From positions 62,001-126,000 of the forward strand of contig CAVQZC010000010.1 of the NCBI GenBank assembly GCA_963718315.1: a stretch of DNA of 64,000 bases, written 5' to 3'. Position 1 is the stretch's first letter, and the number at the start of each line of letters is the position of its first letter. A program made the translations under genes and the position numbers. This DNA is from CAVQZC01 sp963718315. Lineage in GTDB: Bacteria > Actinomycetota > Thermoleophilia > Gaiellales > JAICJC01. Under the pieces are notes generated by a model that made no database searches, was not told the DNA's origin, and was given only the letters and a program-made list of their open reading frames with translations. Below, in pieces: positions 34,569 to 42,678 of the stretch.

Positions 34569-35519
34569 TCAGCCGGGTGGCGGCGCGATGATCGCCTTGA
34601 ACGACGGCGCGCACAGCGCGTACGCCTTCAGGACGGCAAGCGTCCGGAACTTCCCGGTCGGGTTGAACTGGTTGTCAACCGTGACGGACTTGTTCACCGT
34701 CGTCACTCCGCCGCTGATCGAGAAACAGACGAGGTGCAGGTCGGGATTGACCTCCGGGAACGTCTGCGGATTCGGCCCCGGCACGACCTTGACGGCCGGG
34801 TTGCACAGGCTGATCACCTTGTTGACGCTGATCTGCGGGATCGGCGTCGGAGAGAACTGATCCTGGGCCCAGACCTTGGCCGGTAGCCCGGGCACCGTCT
34901 GGCCGGTGGGTTCCGTCTCGGTCGCGGTGTAGCACTTGAAGTGGCTGAGCAGCCCGAGCGGCTCCCCCTGCGGCGGCGCCGCCGGATCGACCGACTTGTG
35001 GGACGGCAGGCACACCGACTGTGCCGTGACGTTCGTCCCCGGCAGGCCCGTCTCCAGGATCCGCTTCTGGCCCGGCGGGTTGAACTGGTTGTCCGTGCTG
35101 ACGAACATCCGCGGTGTGGGTGTGCTCTCGGTGATCTTGAAGCAGACCAGGTGCAGCGTCGGGTGCACGACCGGGTACACGTACAGGGTCGACCCGACCT
35201 GGTGGTACTTGGTGATCGGCGCGCAGAGAGCCGTAGGCGCCCCCACCTTCACCGGGGTCGGGATCGGCGAGCCGTCGGGATTCTTGGCGGAAAACTCATC
35301 TCCCAGCAACACGCTGGCCGGGATCGGCGGCGAGCCCGCGGCCTGCCTGACGTGGTAACACACGAAATGGTCGAGCGGCGCGCCCGGTTGCGGACCGCTG
35401 AGTGCGGTCTGGGCAGAGGACGATGCGCCGGCATGGGACACCGCGGCCAGCGCTGCCGCGGCCATCCCGGCGATGACCAGCCCGGACAGCCCCAGCCGAG
35501 CTTTGCGTCCGGTGTTCAC
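34569..35519 (-). CDS. Secreted protein with two DHF-CY repeats
   Basis: A 316-residue product: signal peptide (1-31) and two copies of a domain of about 125 residues. Repeat 1 starts LDHFVCYHV (about residue 49) and repeat 2 starts LSHFKCYTA (about 190). Each has a D-x-F-S block, an L-C-x-P, an H-L-V-C-F with two conserved Cys, and an N-Q-F-N-P near the end. This resembles the DUF7450-type repeat of secreted actinobacterial and archaeal proteins (assignment from memory). The even Cys in each copy suggest internal disulfides. GTG start with GGGAGGTG ahead of it. Confidence 0.75.
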   Translation of the reverse strand: MNTGRKARLGLSGLVIAGMAAAALAAVSHAGASSSAQTALSGPQPGAPLDHFVCYHVRQAAGSPPIPASVLLGDEFSAKNPDGSPIPTPVKVGAPTALCAPITKYHQVGSTLYVYPVVHPTLHLVCFKITESTPTPRMFVSTDNQFNPPGQKRILETGLPGTNVTAQSVCLPSHKSVDPAAPPQGEPLGLLSHFKCYTATETEPTGQTVPGLPAKVWAQDQFSPTPIPQISVNKVISLCNPAVKVVPGPNPQTFPEVNPDLHLVCFSISGGVTTVNKSVTVDNQFNPTGKFRTLAVLKAYALCAPSFKAIIAPPPG

Positions 35520-35762
35520 AAGACACCTCCCTGGTTGACGTGACCCCCGTTTCGGCCCGGCACACCCGGGTGGCGGGACCGCCGAATCTACGCGTCCGCC
35601 CCCGGCTTCCGGGTAGTGGAGCGGCGATGATCCGGTTGCAACTTGGTGACGATCCGCACGAGTCTACGCCTCGGCGGGAGCGCTCGCAGGGCCCGTCATC
35701 CCCCGTCCCTCAACGACAAACGCCACCGCCGGCACGGCCGACGATGGCGAGGTCGAAAACCA

Positions 35763-35780
35763 GCACCGGACAACCGGTGC
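35763..35780 (-). terminator. Intrinsic terminator of the Flp pilin gene
   Basis: GCACCGG (35763-35769) pairs with CCGGTGC (35774-35780) across a 4-nt loop. Read on the minus strand, TGGTTTTCG follows, giving a U-tract. It lies 15 bp after the pilin stop. Confidence 0.7.
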
Positions 35781-35794
35781 AAGATGGCAGTCTG

Positions 35795-35953
35795 CTACAT
35801 CGCGTTCATGACGTTCTGAAGCACCGTGCTGATGGTGCCGCTCAGAAGCGTCAGGGTGGCCACCACCGCGATGGTGATGACACCCAGCACGACTGCGTAC
35901 TCGGCCATGGTCTGGCCGGACTGCCGCGGATCGAACTGCATGGACTCGTTCAT
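35795..35953 (-). CDS. flp: Flp/Fap-type pilin
   Basis: A 52-residue product too short for most ORF filters. It reads MNESMQFDPRQSGQTMAEYA and continues with a hydrophobic helix ending LQNVMNAM. G-Q-T-M-A-E-Y-A is the Flp prepilin processing site: TadV-type peptidase cuts after the Gly and the Glu at +5 is kept. Flp subunits assemble into type IVb (Tad) pili that mediate surface attachment. Start ATG 35953 has AAGGAG 6 nt upstream; stop TAG at 35795-35797. No tad assembly genes are in the window. Confidence 0.85.
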   Translation of the reverse strand: MNESMQFDPRQSGQTMAEYAVVLGVITIAVVATLTLLSGTISTVLQNVMNAM

Positions 35954-36245
35954 TCTGTCTCCTTCGTGCTCCGGTACGGTGTTTCGACAGATACGCCTGG
36001 ACGAGGTACGTGTCGGTGCGACACCTCACGGACATATGAGACCGACTGCCTTCTGGCCTGGGAGGACATTGGCAAGGTTCCTTACTCAGTTAAACTGCAA
36101 AAGCCGCGCTGTCGACTGAGATTCCCCCTTCTGGGTGAGCACAATCACCCCCTTGAGGCAGTCATTTTGGGGCACACCGGTCCCGGGCGGCTGGGGTACC
36201 GGCGCAGAGGCTCCCGGGCATGAAGTTCAGGGCCGAACGAACGAG
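35954..36245. other. 292-bp intergenic region upstream of the Flp pilin gene
   Basis: It holds a 6-bp hairpin (GGGTGA 36133-36138 / TCACCC 36145-36150) and is visibly richer in A and T than its neighbours. I looked for a c-di-GMP (GEMM) riboswitch and saw none. No gene is apparent. Confidence 0.4.
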
Positions 36246-36875
36246 CTAGCTCCGGCTCGCCGAGGGGTGCAGCAGTGGAACGACCGGATCCCGCGCCGCG
36301 GCGAGGAGCGCCACCAGGGACGGCGGCGTGACCAGTGTGGCCGCTCCGCGCACCGGTCGCGAGACGCGGTCGGCGTACCCCGCCGGCGTCCAGCGCAGAA
36401 GGCCATCGCCGGCCACGACCCACGGCGCGTTGTCGCGGACCACCACTGCGCCGTCAGGCAGCCGCTCCAGCCTGGCCTCATGCAGCCTGCGCCGGCAGCC
36501 CATGGCGTCCCATCGCTCGGCCTGCAGCGCGACGTCGATCGGATCGGCTCCGCGGATAGCCGGGTGCAGCTCGCCCCATACCTCCAGGAACCGGTTGTAG
36601 TCAGCCCGGCGGCACAGCGCGCACGGCCGGTGGCCGGCGGCCAGCGCCGTCGCCTCGTCGAGGAAGAACAGCTCCGTGAACTTGCCGGGCTGCAGCAGCG
36701 GACCACGTTGCCAGCCCCGGAACTCCAGCCGGCAGGCGATCCAGCGCAGCACGCCGTATGGCCGGCGAATCCGTCCCTCGCTGTCGTGCATGCACCCGCG
36801 GTTGCCGTACACGAGGCCGCGGTCGGGGACGGCGATCAGCTCGCCCAGCGGGGTGACCCGGTTTTGCAGCGGCAT
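36246..36875 (-). CDS. Conserved protein of unknown function with P-C-x2-C-R
   Basis: A 209-residue product starting at ATG 36875 (MPLQNRVTPLGEL). It carries several sharply conserved-looking blocks: Y-G-N-R-G-C-M-H-D, then F-F-L-D-E-A-T-A-L-A-A-G-H-R-P-C-A-L-C-R-R-A-D-Y-N-R-F, a pattern I recall from an uncharacterised actinobacterial family. The His and Cys could bind a metal. No signal or membrane segment. Longer starts would enter the HD-GYP gene that ends 20 bp upstream on the same strand. Confidence 0.65.
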   Translation of the reverse strand: MPLQNRVTPLGELIAVPDRGLVYGNRGCMHDSEGRIRRPYGVLRWIACRLEFRGWQRGPLLQPGKFTELFFLDEATALAAGHRPCALCRRADYNRFLEVWGELHPAIRGADPIDVALQAERWDAMGCRRRLHEARLERLPDGAVVVRDNAPWVVAGDGLLRWTPAGYADRVSRPVRGAATLVTPPSLVALLAAARDPVVPLLHPSASRS

Positions 36876-36895
36876 CAGGTCGGCGACATCTCGGC

Positions 36896-38362
36896 TCAGG
36901 CCCGGGCGGCGCCCGCGCGCTGCCTCACGCCGGCGCCGTTGGCTGCTGCCAGGTGGTCGATCAGCGCGTCGACCACCTGCGGGTCGAAATGCACGCCGCG
37001 CAACTCGACGAGCCGGCTGATTGCGTCGGACTGCGACATCGCCGCCTGGTACGGCCGGTCCTCGCACATGGCGTGGTAGGCGTCACAGACGAAGACGATC
37101 CGGGCGCCGAGCGGGATGTCCTCGCCGGCCAGCCCTCGCGGGTAGCCGGAGCCGTCCCAGTGCTCGTGGCAGGCCCGGACAAGCGTCGCTGCCCCGGTCA
37201 GCGCAGGCACCGCCTCGATGATCTGGGCCCCCATCTCGGGATGTGCCTTGATGGGCTTCCAGTCGGCCTCGCTCAGCTCGCCGCGGTTGTCGAGCACCCG
37301 CTCGGGAACGCCGATCTTGCCGAGGTCGTGGAGCGCGGCGGCAAACGTGACGTCGCGCACGTCATCACCCGAGAGCCCGAGCCGCCGGGCCACCGCCTCG
37401 CAGTCGCCGACCAGCCGGTCGGAGTGCTCCGCCGTGCCCCGGTGGCGCACTGCGAGGGCCCGGCCGAGGCAGGCCACGACGCCGTCCAGCGCCTGCCGCT
37501 CACCGTCCAGCAGGCGGTCGTTCTCGATCGCCAGCAGCGCCTGGTCGGCGACGCCGAGAAGCAGCGCCTCCTGGGCCGCGGCTGCCTCGAGCGTTTGCTC
37601 GACGACCAGCACGGCGCGGTTTGCGCCGCGCTCGCCGATCGGCACCAGCGTCGCGCGGTCGCCGCCGATCATGCCGGGCGCATCCCCGACCGGTACCTCG
37701 CGCACCCGGCGGCTGCTCGTCACTTCTCGCAGCAGCGGCGTCCAGGGGACGTGCCGGCCCGGCTTCATGCCCAGCCGGGGCACGTATCCGGCCGAGGCAA
37801 CGAGCGTCAGGCCGTCAGCACCGGAGATCCACGCCGCAACGCCGCGGTGGTCGATCAGCCGGGCCACCGAGAGCGTGAGCAGCTGCAGCACTCGTTCCTC
37901 GCCGTGGTCGAGGGAAAGCGTCTCGCCCAACTCGACCAGCGCCCGCCCTGTCTGCGCCTGCGCGCGCAGCGCCCGCTCTCGCCGCAGCCTGGCGGAGGCG
38001 ACGGCGAACAGCTCGCATCCCGCCTGCACCAGGGCCTGCTCCATCGGACCGGCCGGGCGCTCCCGGTCGCAGACCACGACCGTGGTGGGCCGGCCGGCCA
38101 CGGCGAATCCGAAGCCGGCCCGCAGCCGCCCTCCGGCCGCCACGGTTCGCACGCGCGAGCCAAGCTCGGGATGCACGTTGCCGTGGCGGCCGATCGTGTC
38201 GATCCGGTCGCTGTCGAGCTCGTGCACGCCAACGCCGAGGGCGTCCAGACCCTGGCACAACTCGGTGGCGAGCGCGTTGGCCAACGTCCGTACCTCGTCG
38301 CCGTCCCGCAGCGCCTGGATCAACCCCTGGGATAGCTGCAATGGGCGCAGCTCCGGCTCCAC
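36896..38362 (-). CDS. GAF plus HD-GYP domain protein (c-di-GMP phosphodiesterase-type)
   Basis: A 488-residue product. Residues about 10-150 and 155-300 look like two GAF-type sensor domains joined by a helical linker. The C-terminal HD-GYP domain (about 305-480) has H-D-L-G-K-I-G for the HD metal pair, H-P-E-M-G-A, the H-E-H-W-D-G-S-G-Y-P-R-G-L block with the GYP motif, and D-A-Y-H-A-M, so it should hydrolyse c-di-GMP. The GTG at 38362 has a TACCCT -10 box (38372-38377, minus) 9 nt upstream; the longer upstream frame is Arg/Pro-rich and unlikely. Divergent from an ABM-type monooxygenase gene. Confidence 0.85.
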   Translation of the reverse strand: MEPELRPLQLSQGLIQALRDGDEVRTLANALATELCQGLDALGVGVHELDSDRIDTIGRHGNVHPELGSRVRTVAAGGRLRAGFGFAVAGRPTTVVVCDRERPAGPMEQALVQAGCELFAVASARLRRERALRAQAQTGRALVELGETLSLDHGEERVLQLLTLSVARLIDHRGVAAWISGADGLTLVASAGYVPRLGMKPGRHVPWTPLLREVTSSRRVREVPVGDAPGMIGGDRATLVPIGERGANRAVLVVEQTLEAAAAQEALLLGVADQALLAIENDRLLDGERQALDGVVACLGRALAVRHRGTAEHSDRLVGDCEAVARRLGLSGDDVRDVTFAAALHDLGKIGVPERVLDNRGELSEADWKPIKAHPEMGAQIIEAVPALTGAATLVRACHEHWDGSGYPRGLAGEDIPLGARIVFVCDAYHAMCEDRPYQAAMSQSDAISRLVELRGVHFDPQVVDALIDHLAAANGAGVRQRAGAARA

Positions 38363-38371
38363 AACACGCCC

Positions 38372-38377
38372 AGGGTA
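38372..38377 (-). promoter_or_regulatory. -10 box TACCCT for the HD-GYP gene
   Basis: Minus strand, 9 nt before the GTG at 38362. The divergent plus-strand box at 38403-38408 is only 25 bp away. Confidence 0.5.
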
Positions 38378-38402
38378 GCACTGGTCAGGCCGGTTCAACC
38401 GA

Positions 38403-38408
38403 TACAGT
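38403..38408 (+). promoter_or_regulatory. -10 box TACAGT for the ABM gene
   Basis: TACAGT with a 7-nt gap to the ATG at 38416. Confidence 0.5.
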
Positions 38409-38415
38409 GAACGGG

Positions 38416-38724
38416 ATGGACCAGCTCTACGGCATGCACGGGCGCATCCACGCCCAGCCGGGCAAAGGCGACGAACTCGAGGCGATCTTGCTGGCGGCGG
38501 CGGACGGCCTTCGCGGCGACCCTCAGTGCCTGCTCTATGTCGTCTTCCGCGACGACGCCGACCCGGACACGGTCTGCGTGACCGAGGCCTGGTCGACCCG
38601 CGAGGCACACGACGCGTCGCTGCAGCAGGAGTCGGTGAAAGCGCAGATCGCCCAGGCAGTACCGCTGCTGGCCGGGCGCCCCGACGCGACCGAGCTGCGC
38701 CCGGTCGGCGGGAAGGGGCTGTAG
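38416..38724 (+). CDS. Antibiotic-biosynthesis-monooxygenase (ABM) domain protein
   Basis: A 102-residue ferredoxin-like alpha/beta protein: YGMHGRIHAQPGKGDELEAILL for strand 1 and helix 1, CLLYVVFRDDADPDTVCVTEAW for the central strands, and HDASLQQESVKAQI for the long helix. The DDADPDTV/E-x-W pattern is typical of ABM-type (YgiN-like) proteins that act on quinones or are of unknown function. Cytosolic, leaderless start. It ends 6 bp before the next gene. Confidence 0.82.
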   Translation: MDQLYGMHGRIHAQPGKGDELEAILLAAADGLRGDPQCLLYVVFRDDADPDTVCVTEAWSTREAHDASLQQESVKAQIAQAVPLLAGRPDATELRPVGGKGL

Positions 38725-38730
38725 CCGGCG

Positions 38731-39997
38731 GTGGGCGTCGCCCAGGCGCCCACTGTCCTGCATGTCTCCCTGATCGCCGGCTCCCGTCTGCGCGACCGCG
38801 AGGGTGAGCGGATCGGCCGGGTCGACGACCTGATCGTCCGGCTGGAGGGTGAATACCCACCGGTCAGCGGGGTGCTCGCCACCGTCGCCGGGCGCCAGGT
38901 GTACGTGCCGGCCGACGCGATCGGCGAGATCGGTCAGTTCGGCGTCGATCTGCGGGCGGCCAGGCTCGATCTCCAGCGCTTCGAGCGCCGGCCGGACGAG
39001 GTGCTGCTGAAGAAGGACGTCCTCGACCGCCAGCTGATCAACGTCGACGGCGCCCGGCTGGTGCGGGCCAACGAGATCGAGGTCGCCCGGATAGAAGGCT
39101 GGTACCGTGTTGTCGGTGTGGACACCAGCCTGCGGGGGATCGCCCGGCGGGTCGTGCCGCGGAGGCTGGCCGGCACCGTCCCGGCCGGCACGTTCCTCGA
39201 CTGGTCGAGCCTCGAGCCCTTCACCGGCCACGTGCCGACGGTTCGCCTGCGCGTCCCCCACCCCAAGCTGGCCCGCCTGCACCCGGCCCAGCTCGCCGAC
39301 CTGGTGGAAGCCGCGTCACACCAGGAGGGCGAGGAGATCATGCAGGCCGTCGGCGGCGACGGGGAGCTCGAGGCCGATGTCTTCGAGGAGCTCGACCTGC
39401 ACCATCAGCGGGAGTTCATCGAGGAGCGGTCGGACGACGACGTGGCGGCGGTGCTGGCCCGGATGGAGCCCGACGACGCCGTCGACCTGCTGGGTGAGCT
39501 CGACGACGATCGCCGGGAGGCGGTCGATCAAGCTGCTGCCGCCGCCCCAGCGCCGGCGCGTGCGGGCGCTGGCTGGGTATGACCCGGCAACCGCCGGCGG
39601 CCTCATGAACTCCCAGTTCGTGTGCCTGTACATGCACGCGACGCGTGAGGAGACACTCGAGCGGATCGCCCAGAGCCGCTATCCGGCCGACGCCCTGGCA
39701 TGGGTCTACGTGATGGATCCACGCAGGCGGCTGCGCGGCGCGATCCCTCTGGCCGACGTCCTGCGCGCGGCGGAAGGGTCGGTGCTCGACGACGTGGTCA
39801 CGTTCCTGCCTCCGCGGCTGACGGCCGACACCGATCTCGAGGAGGTCGCTCGCATGATGACCGACTACGACCTCACCGTTGCCCCGGTTGTAGACGAGCA
39901 TCGGCAGATGATCGGTGTCGTCACCGTGGACGACGTGCTCGAGCTGGTGATTCCGCGCGGCTGGCGGCGCCGGTTCGACGTCTTGGGCGGAGAGTAA
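38731..39997 (+). pseudogene. PRC-barrel/MgtE-N/CBS protein, interrupted by one frameshift
   Basis: Residues about 10-165 form two PRC-barrel-like units (SRLRDREGERIGRVDDLIVR and VLDRQLINVDGARLVRANEI), then an MgtE N-type domain (about 175-285, ERSDDDVAAVLARMEPDDAVDLLGEL). At 39521-39530 the sense passes to another frame: a one-base excess turns the expected helix into Q-A-A-A-A-A-P, while the second frame continues LLPPPQRRRVRALAGYDPATAGGLM and then two CBS domains (to V-T-V-D-D-V-L-E-L-V). The full product would be about 420 residues. This architecture is found beside Nramp-like genes in actinobacteria and is thought to sense Mg2+ or nucleotides. It may be broken, misread or mis-sequenced. 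Confidence 0.8.
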
Positions 39998-40175
39998 TTG
40001 TAGGTGATCGATTCCACGACAACGTGGCGCTAGTCGGCGCGAACCGTGGCCTGGCTTGAGCCGCGGGAAGCGCCCGTGCCACCAGCACGAACACTCCCCG
40101 CGTCCGAACCCAGGCTGAGGTTCGCGCTCGCCCAGCACTCACGCCGCCGTGGAACCAATCACCTTCGCGATCCGT

Positions 40176-40181
40176 TAAGCT
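40176..40181 (+). promoter_or_regulatory. -10 box TAAGCT upstream of the Nramp-like gene
   Basis: TAAGCT ends 7 nt before an ATG at 40189 that opens a 38-codon frame out of phase with the transporter (TAG at 40303-40305). A leader peptide or an N-terminal frameshift are both possible. Confidence 0.45.
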
Positions 40182-40219
40182 GGGATCCATGGACGCAGTT
40201 CTGAGCATGGTGCAGGCCG

Positions 40220-41539
40220 ATGGCCTACCGAGTATCCGCAGCCACCGCAGTGCGCCGCCGCGTGGCCGCCGGCAGCGCGCGGCTGCGTCCACCCCGCTGG
40301 GCTAGGCGCCGCTCCACGCGGCTCGTCGCCGCGCTCGCATTCCTCGGCCCCGGCCTGATCGCTGCAAACGCCGGCAACGACGCCGGCGGCGTCGCCACCT
40401 ACTCGGCCGTCGGCGCCAAGTACGGCTACGACCTGCTGTGGATGATGATCGTGATCACGGTCTCGCTGATCGTGGTGCAGGAGATGGCCGCGCGGATGGG
40501 CGCCGTGACCGGCAAGGGCCTGGCAGAGCTGATCCGCGAGCAGTACGGCGTGCGCTGGTCGCTGTTCGCCACCTGCTCGGTGCTGATCGCGAACGTCGGC
40601 ATCTGCATCTCGGAGTTCGTCGGCATCGGCGCGGCGCTGGGTCTCGCCGGCGTGCGCCGCGAGGTGTCGGTGCCGATCGCCGCGATCGCGGTCTGGCTGC
40701 TTCTCATCCGCGGTTCCTACAAGGTCGCGGAGCGGATCTTCGTGCTGATGACGATCCCCTTCTTCGCCTACCCGATCGCGGCGATCCTGGCGCACCCCGA
40801 CTGGGGCGACGTCGGACACTCGATCGTCCAGCCGACGATCTACCACACCCCGGCCTACCTGTTCCTGTTCATTGCCACCGCGGGCACCACGATCACGCCG
40901 TTCATGCAGCTCTACGTCCAGTCTGCCGTGGTCGAGCGTGGCGTCGGCGTGGACGAGCTGAACGCCGAGCGGGCGGAGGTGATCTCGGGATCCATCTTCG
41001 CCAACCTGATCGCCTGCTTCATCATCATCGCCACCGGCGCCACCCTGTACGTCCACGGGGAGCACAACATCACCACGGCGGCGCAGGCGGCCAAGGCGCT
41101 GGAGCCCTTTGCCGGCACCTACGCCGAGCTGTTGTTCGGGATCGGGCTGCTGGGCGCCAGCCTGCTGGCGGCGGCGATCCTCCCCGTCACCGCGGCCTAT
41201 GTGATCGCCGAGACGTTCGGCTTCGAGAAGGGCATCGGCAGGCGGCCGCACGAGGCGCCCGTGTTCGTCACCGTGATCACCGTGCTGATCGTGATCGGCG
41301 CCGCGGCCGCGCTGATCCCCGGGATTCCCGTGATCCCCCTGCTGGTCGGCGTCCAGGTCGTGAACGGGGCGCTGCTGCCGATCCTGCTGGTCTTCATCTG
41401 GCGGCTGGCGGCGAGCCGCGAGCTGATGGGCGAGTATCGCAACGGCCCGGCGTTCAACGTCGTCGCCCTGCTGACCGTCGTCGCAACGTCCGGCCTCTCC
41501 ATCCTCCTGCTCGGCGTCACCTTCTACGGATGGGCGTGA
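40220..41539 (+). CDS. Nramp-related divalent metal carrier with non-canonical metal site
   Basis: A 439-residue product with about 11 membrane helices and a basic N-terminal tail of 30 residues. Helix 1 is GPGLIAANAGNDAGGVATYSAVGAKYGYDLLW, clearly Nramp-like, but the canonical D-P-G-N is replaced by A-G-N-D. In helix 6 the usual M-P-H-N is replaced by A-G-T-T-I-T-P-F-M. Changes in both half-sites are known from Nramp-related Mg2+ transporters, so Mg2+ or Mn2+ rather than Fe2+ transport is plausible. The upstream MgtE-N/CBS gene fits a Mg2+ role. Its stop overlaps the start of the next gene. Confidence 0.8.
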   Translation: MAYRVSAATAVRRRVAAGSARLRPPRWARRRSTRLVAALAFLGPGLIAANAGNDAGGVATYSAVGAKYGYDLLWMMIVITVSLIVVQEMAARMGAVTGKGLAELIREQYGVRWSLFATCSVLIANVGICISEFVGIGAALGLAGVRREVSVPIAAIAVWLLLIRGSYKVAERIFVLMTIPFFAYPIAAILAHPDWGDVGHSIVQPTIYHTPAYLFLFIATAGTTITPFMQLYVQSAVVERGVGVDELNAERAEVISGSIFANLIACFIIIATGATLYVHGEHNITTAAQAAKALEPFAGTYAELLFGIGLLGASLLAAAILPVTAAYVIAETFGFEKGIGRRPHEAPVFVTVITVLIVIGAAAALIPGIPVIPLLVGVQVVNGALLPILLVFIWRLAASRELMGEYRNGPAFNVVALLTVVATSGLSILLLGVTFYGWA

Positions 41540-42594
41540 CGGAGCGCCGCCTGCGAGGGCTGCGGCTGTCCGCGCAGATGCTGGCCGGGCGCCCCGGCGG
41601 GACAGCCGAGGACGTCGCCCGCCGCCTGCTCGCCGTGCAGGCGCAGAACCTGCGGTCGGCCCGGTTGGCCGTGCGCGCCCGCACCCGCGCGCTTGGCGTA
41701 ACCGACGTGCATCGCGCGATCGAGGATCGCGATGTGGTGATCTCGTGGCTGATGCGGGGGACGCTCCATCTCGTCTGCCGCGACGACCTGTGGTGGCTCC
41801 ACGGGCTGACGGCGCCGACGACGCGACAGGCGTGCACGCGGCGCCTGTCGGAGGAAGGGCTCCCACCCGCGCAGGCGGCCCGAGCCGTCGCCGATGTCGA
41901 GGCGATGCTCGCCGACGGACCGCTCACGCGATCCCAGATCGCCGAGCAGCTCGCGGCGCGCGGAACCCGGGTGCCTCCGGCCGCCCTGGTGCACGTGCTG
42001 TTCCTGGCCACCCTCGACGGTCTCACCGTCCGTGGCCCGCTGCAGGGGCTGCAGCAGTGCTTCGTCGCCACCGACCAGTGGCTCGGGAGGCAGCCGCCCA
42101 CCGAGCTGACGGGCGAGCGTCGCGAGACGGCCCTGGCCGAGCTGGCGCGGAGGTACCTGACCGGCCACGGGCCGGCCACCGACGTCGACCTGGCCTACTG
42201 GGCCGGCCTCCCGCTGCGAGACGCGCGCTTCGGGCTCCGTGCGATCGGCGCCGAGCTGGACGAGCTCGGTGACGGGCTGGTGGCGCTGCGAGCCGTGCGC
42301 CGGCGCGCCCCGGCAAGGGTGCCACCGAAGCTCCTGCCCTCGTTCGACCCCTACCTGGTCGGCTGGAAGGGATACGCACACGCTGTGCCGCTCGAACGCA
42401 TCGCCGACGTCGCCAAGGGCGGAATGATCGGGGCCATCGCCACGGTCGAGGGCAGGGCGGTCGGCACCTGGAGCGCCCACCGCAGGGGGCGCAGCGCCAA
42501 CGTCGACATCCTCTGGTGGCACGAGGTCGCGGAGGCGGAGCGCGAGGCGCTGATCGCCGAGGCGGAGGATGTCGATCGCTTCGAGCGTTCCTGA
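41530..42594 (+). CDS. Winged-helix DNA-binding protein of the AlkZ/YcaQ (DUF1006) type
   Basis: A 354-residue product. R-L-L-A-V-Q-A-Q-N at about residues 31-39 is the Q-x-Q motif of AlkZ-type DNA glycosylases (YcaQ, AZL), followed by V-I-S-W-L-M-R-G-T-L-H-L-V, typical of winged-helix DNA-binding family PF06224. AlkZ enzymes excise alkylated bases and open interstrand crosslinks; many relatives are uncharacterised. The start is the ATG at 41530 or the GTG at 41536; both overlap the Nramp stop, which indicates translational coupling. The link to a metal carrier is unexpected. Confidence 0.75.
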   Translation: MGVTERRLRGLRLSAQMLAGRPGGTAEDVARRLLAVQAQNLRSARLAVRARTRALGVTDVHRAIEDRDVVISWLMRGTLHLVCRDDLWWLHGLTAPTTRQACTRRLSEEGLPPAQAARAVADVEAMLADGPLTRSQIAEQLAARGTRVPPAALVHVLFLATLDGLTVRGPLQGLQQCFVATDQWLGRQPPTELTGERRETALAELARRYLTGHGPATDVDLAYWAGLPLRDARFGLRAIGAELDELGDGLVALRAVRRRAPARVPPKLLPSFDPYLVGWKGYAHAVPLERIADVAKGGMIGAIATVEGRAVGTWSAHRRGRSANVDILWWHEVAEAEREALIAEAEDVDRFERS

Positions 42595-42678
42595 GGAAGG
42601 CTTTCAAGCTGGAAGCGGGCAGATTCCCTCAACCGGGTGATGTCGTACTCACCATCCCGGGCGATCACGGGAGGCAGT

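Noticed and set aside
35954..36245. c-di-GMP riboswitch before the Flp pilin gene
   Set aside because: No GEMM-type conserved bases on the minus strand, though the setting would suit one.
36363..38860. Longer N-terminus of the HD-GYP protein, starting at 38860
   Set aside because: The extra 166 codons are Arg/Pro-rich, run opposite the ABM gene and lie upstream of the -10 box that fits the GTG at 38362.
39998..40219. Possible Mn2+ (yybP-ykoY) or Mg2+ (M-box) riboswitch before the Nramp-like gene
   Set aside because: No match to the conserved cores; the region is 222 bp and mostly unstructured to the eye.
40175..41866. 563-codon minus-strand frame opposite the Nramp-like gene
   Set aside because: Rich in Gly, Asp, Arg and Gln as antisense of a membrane protein; no start signal.
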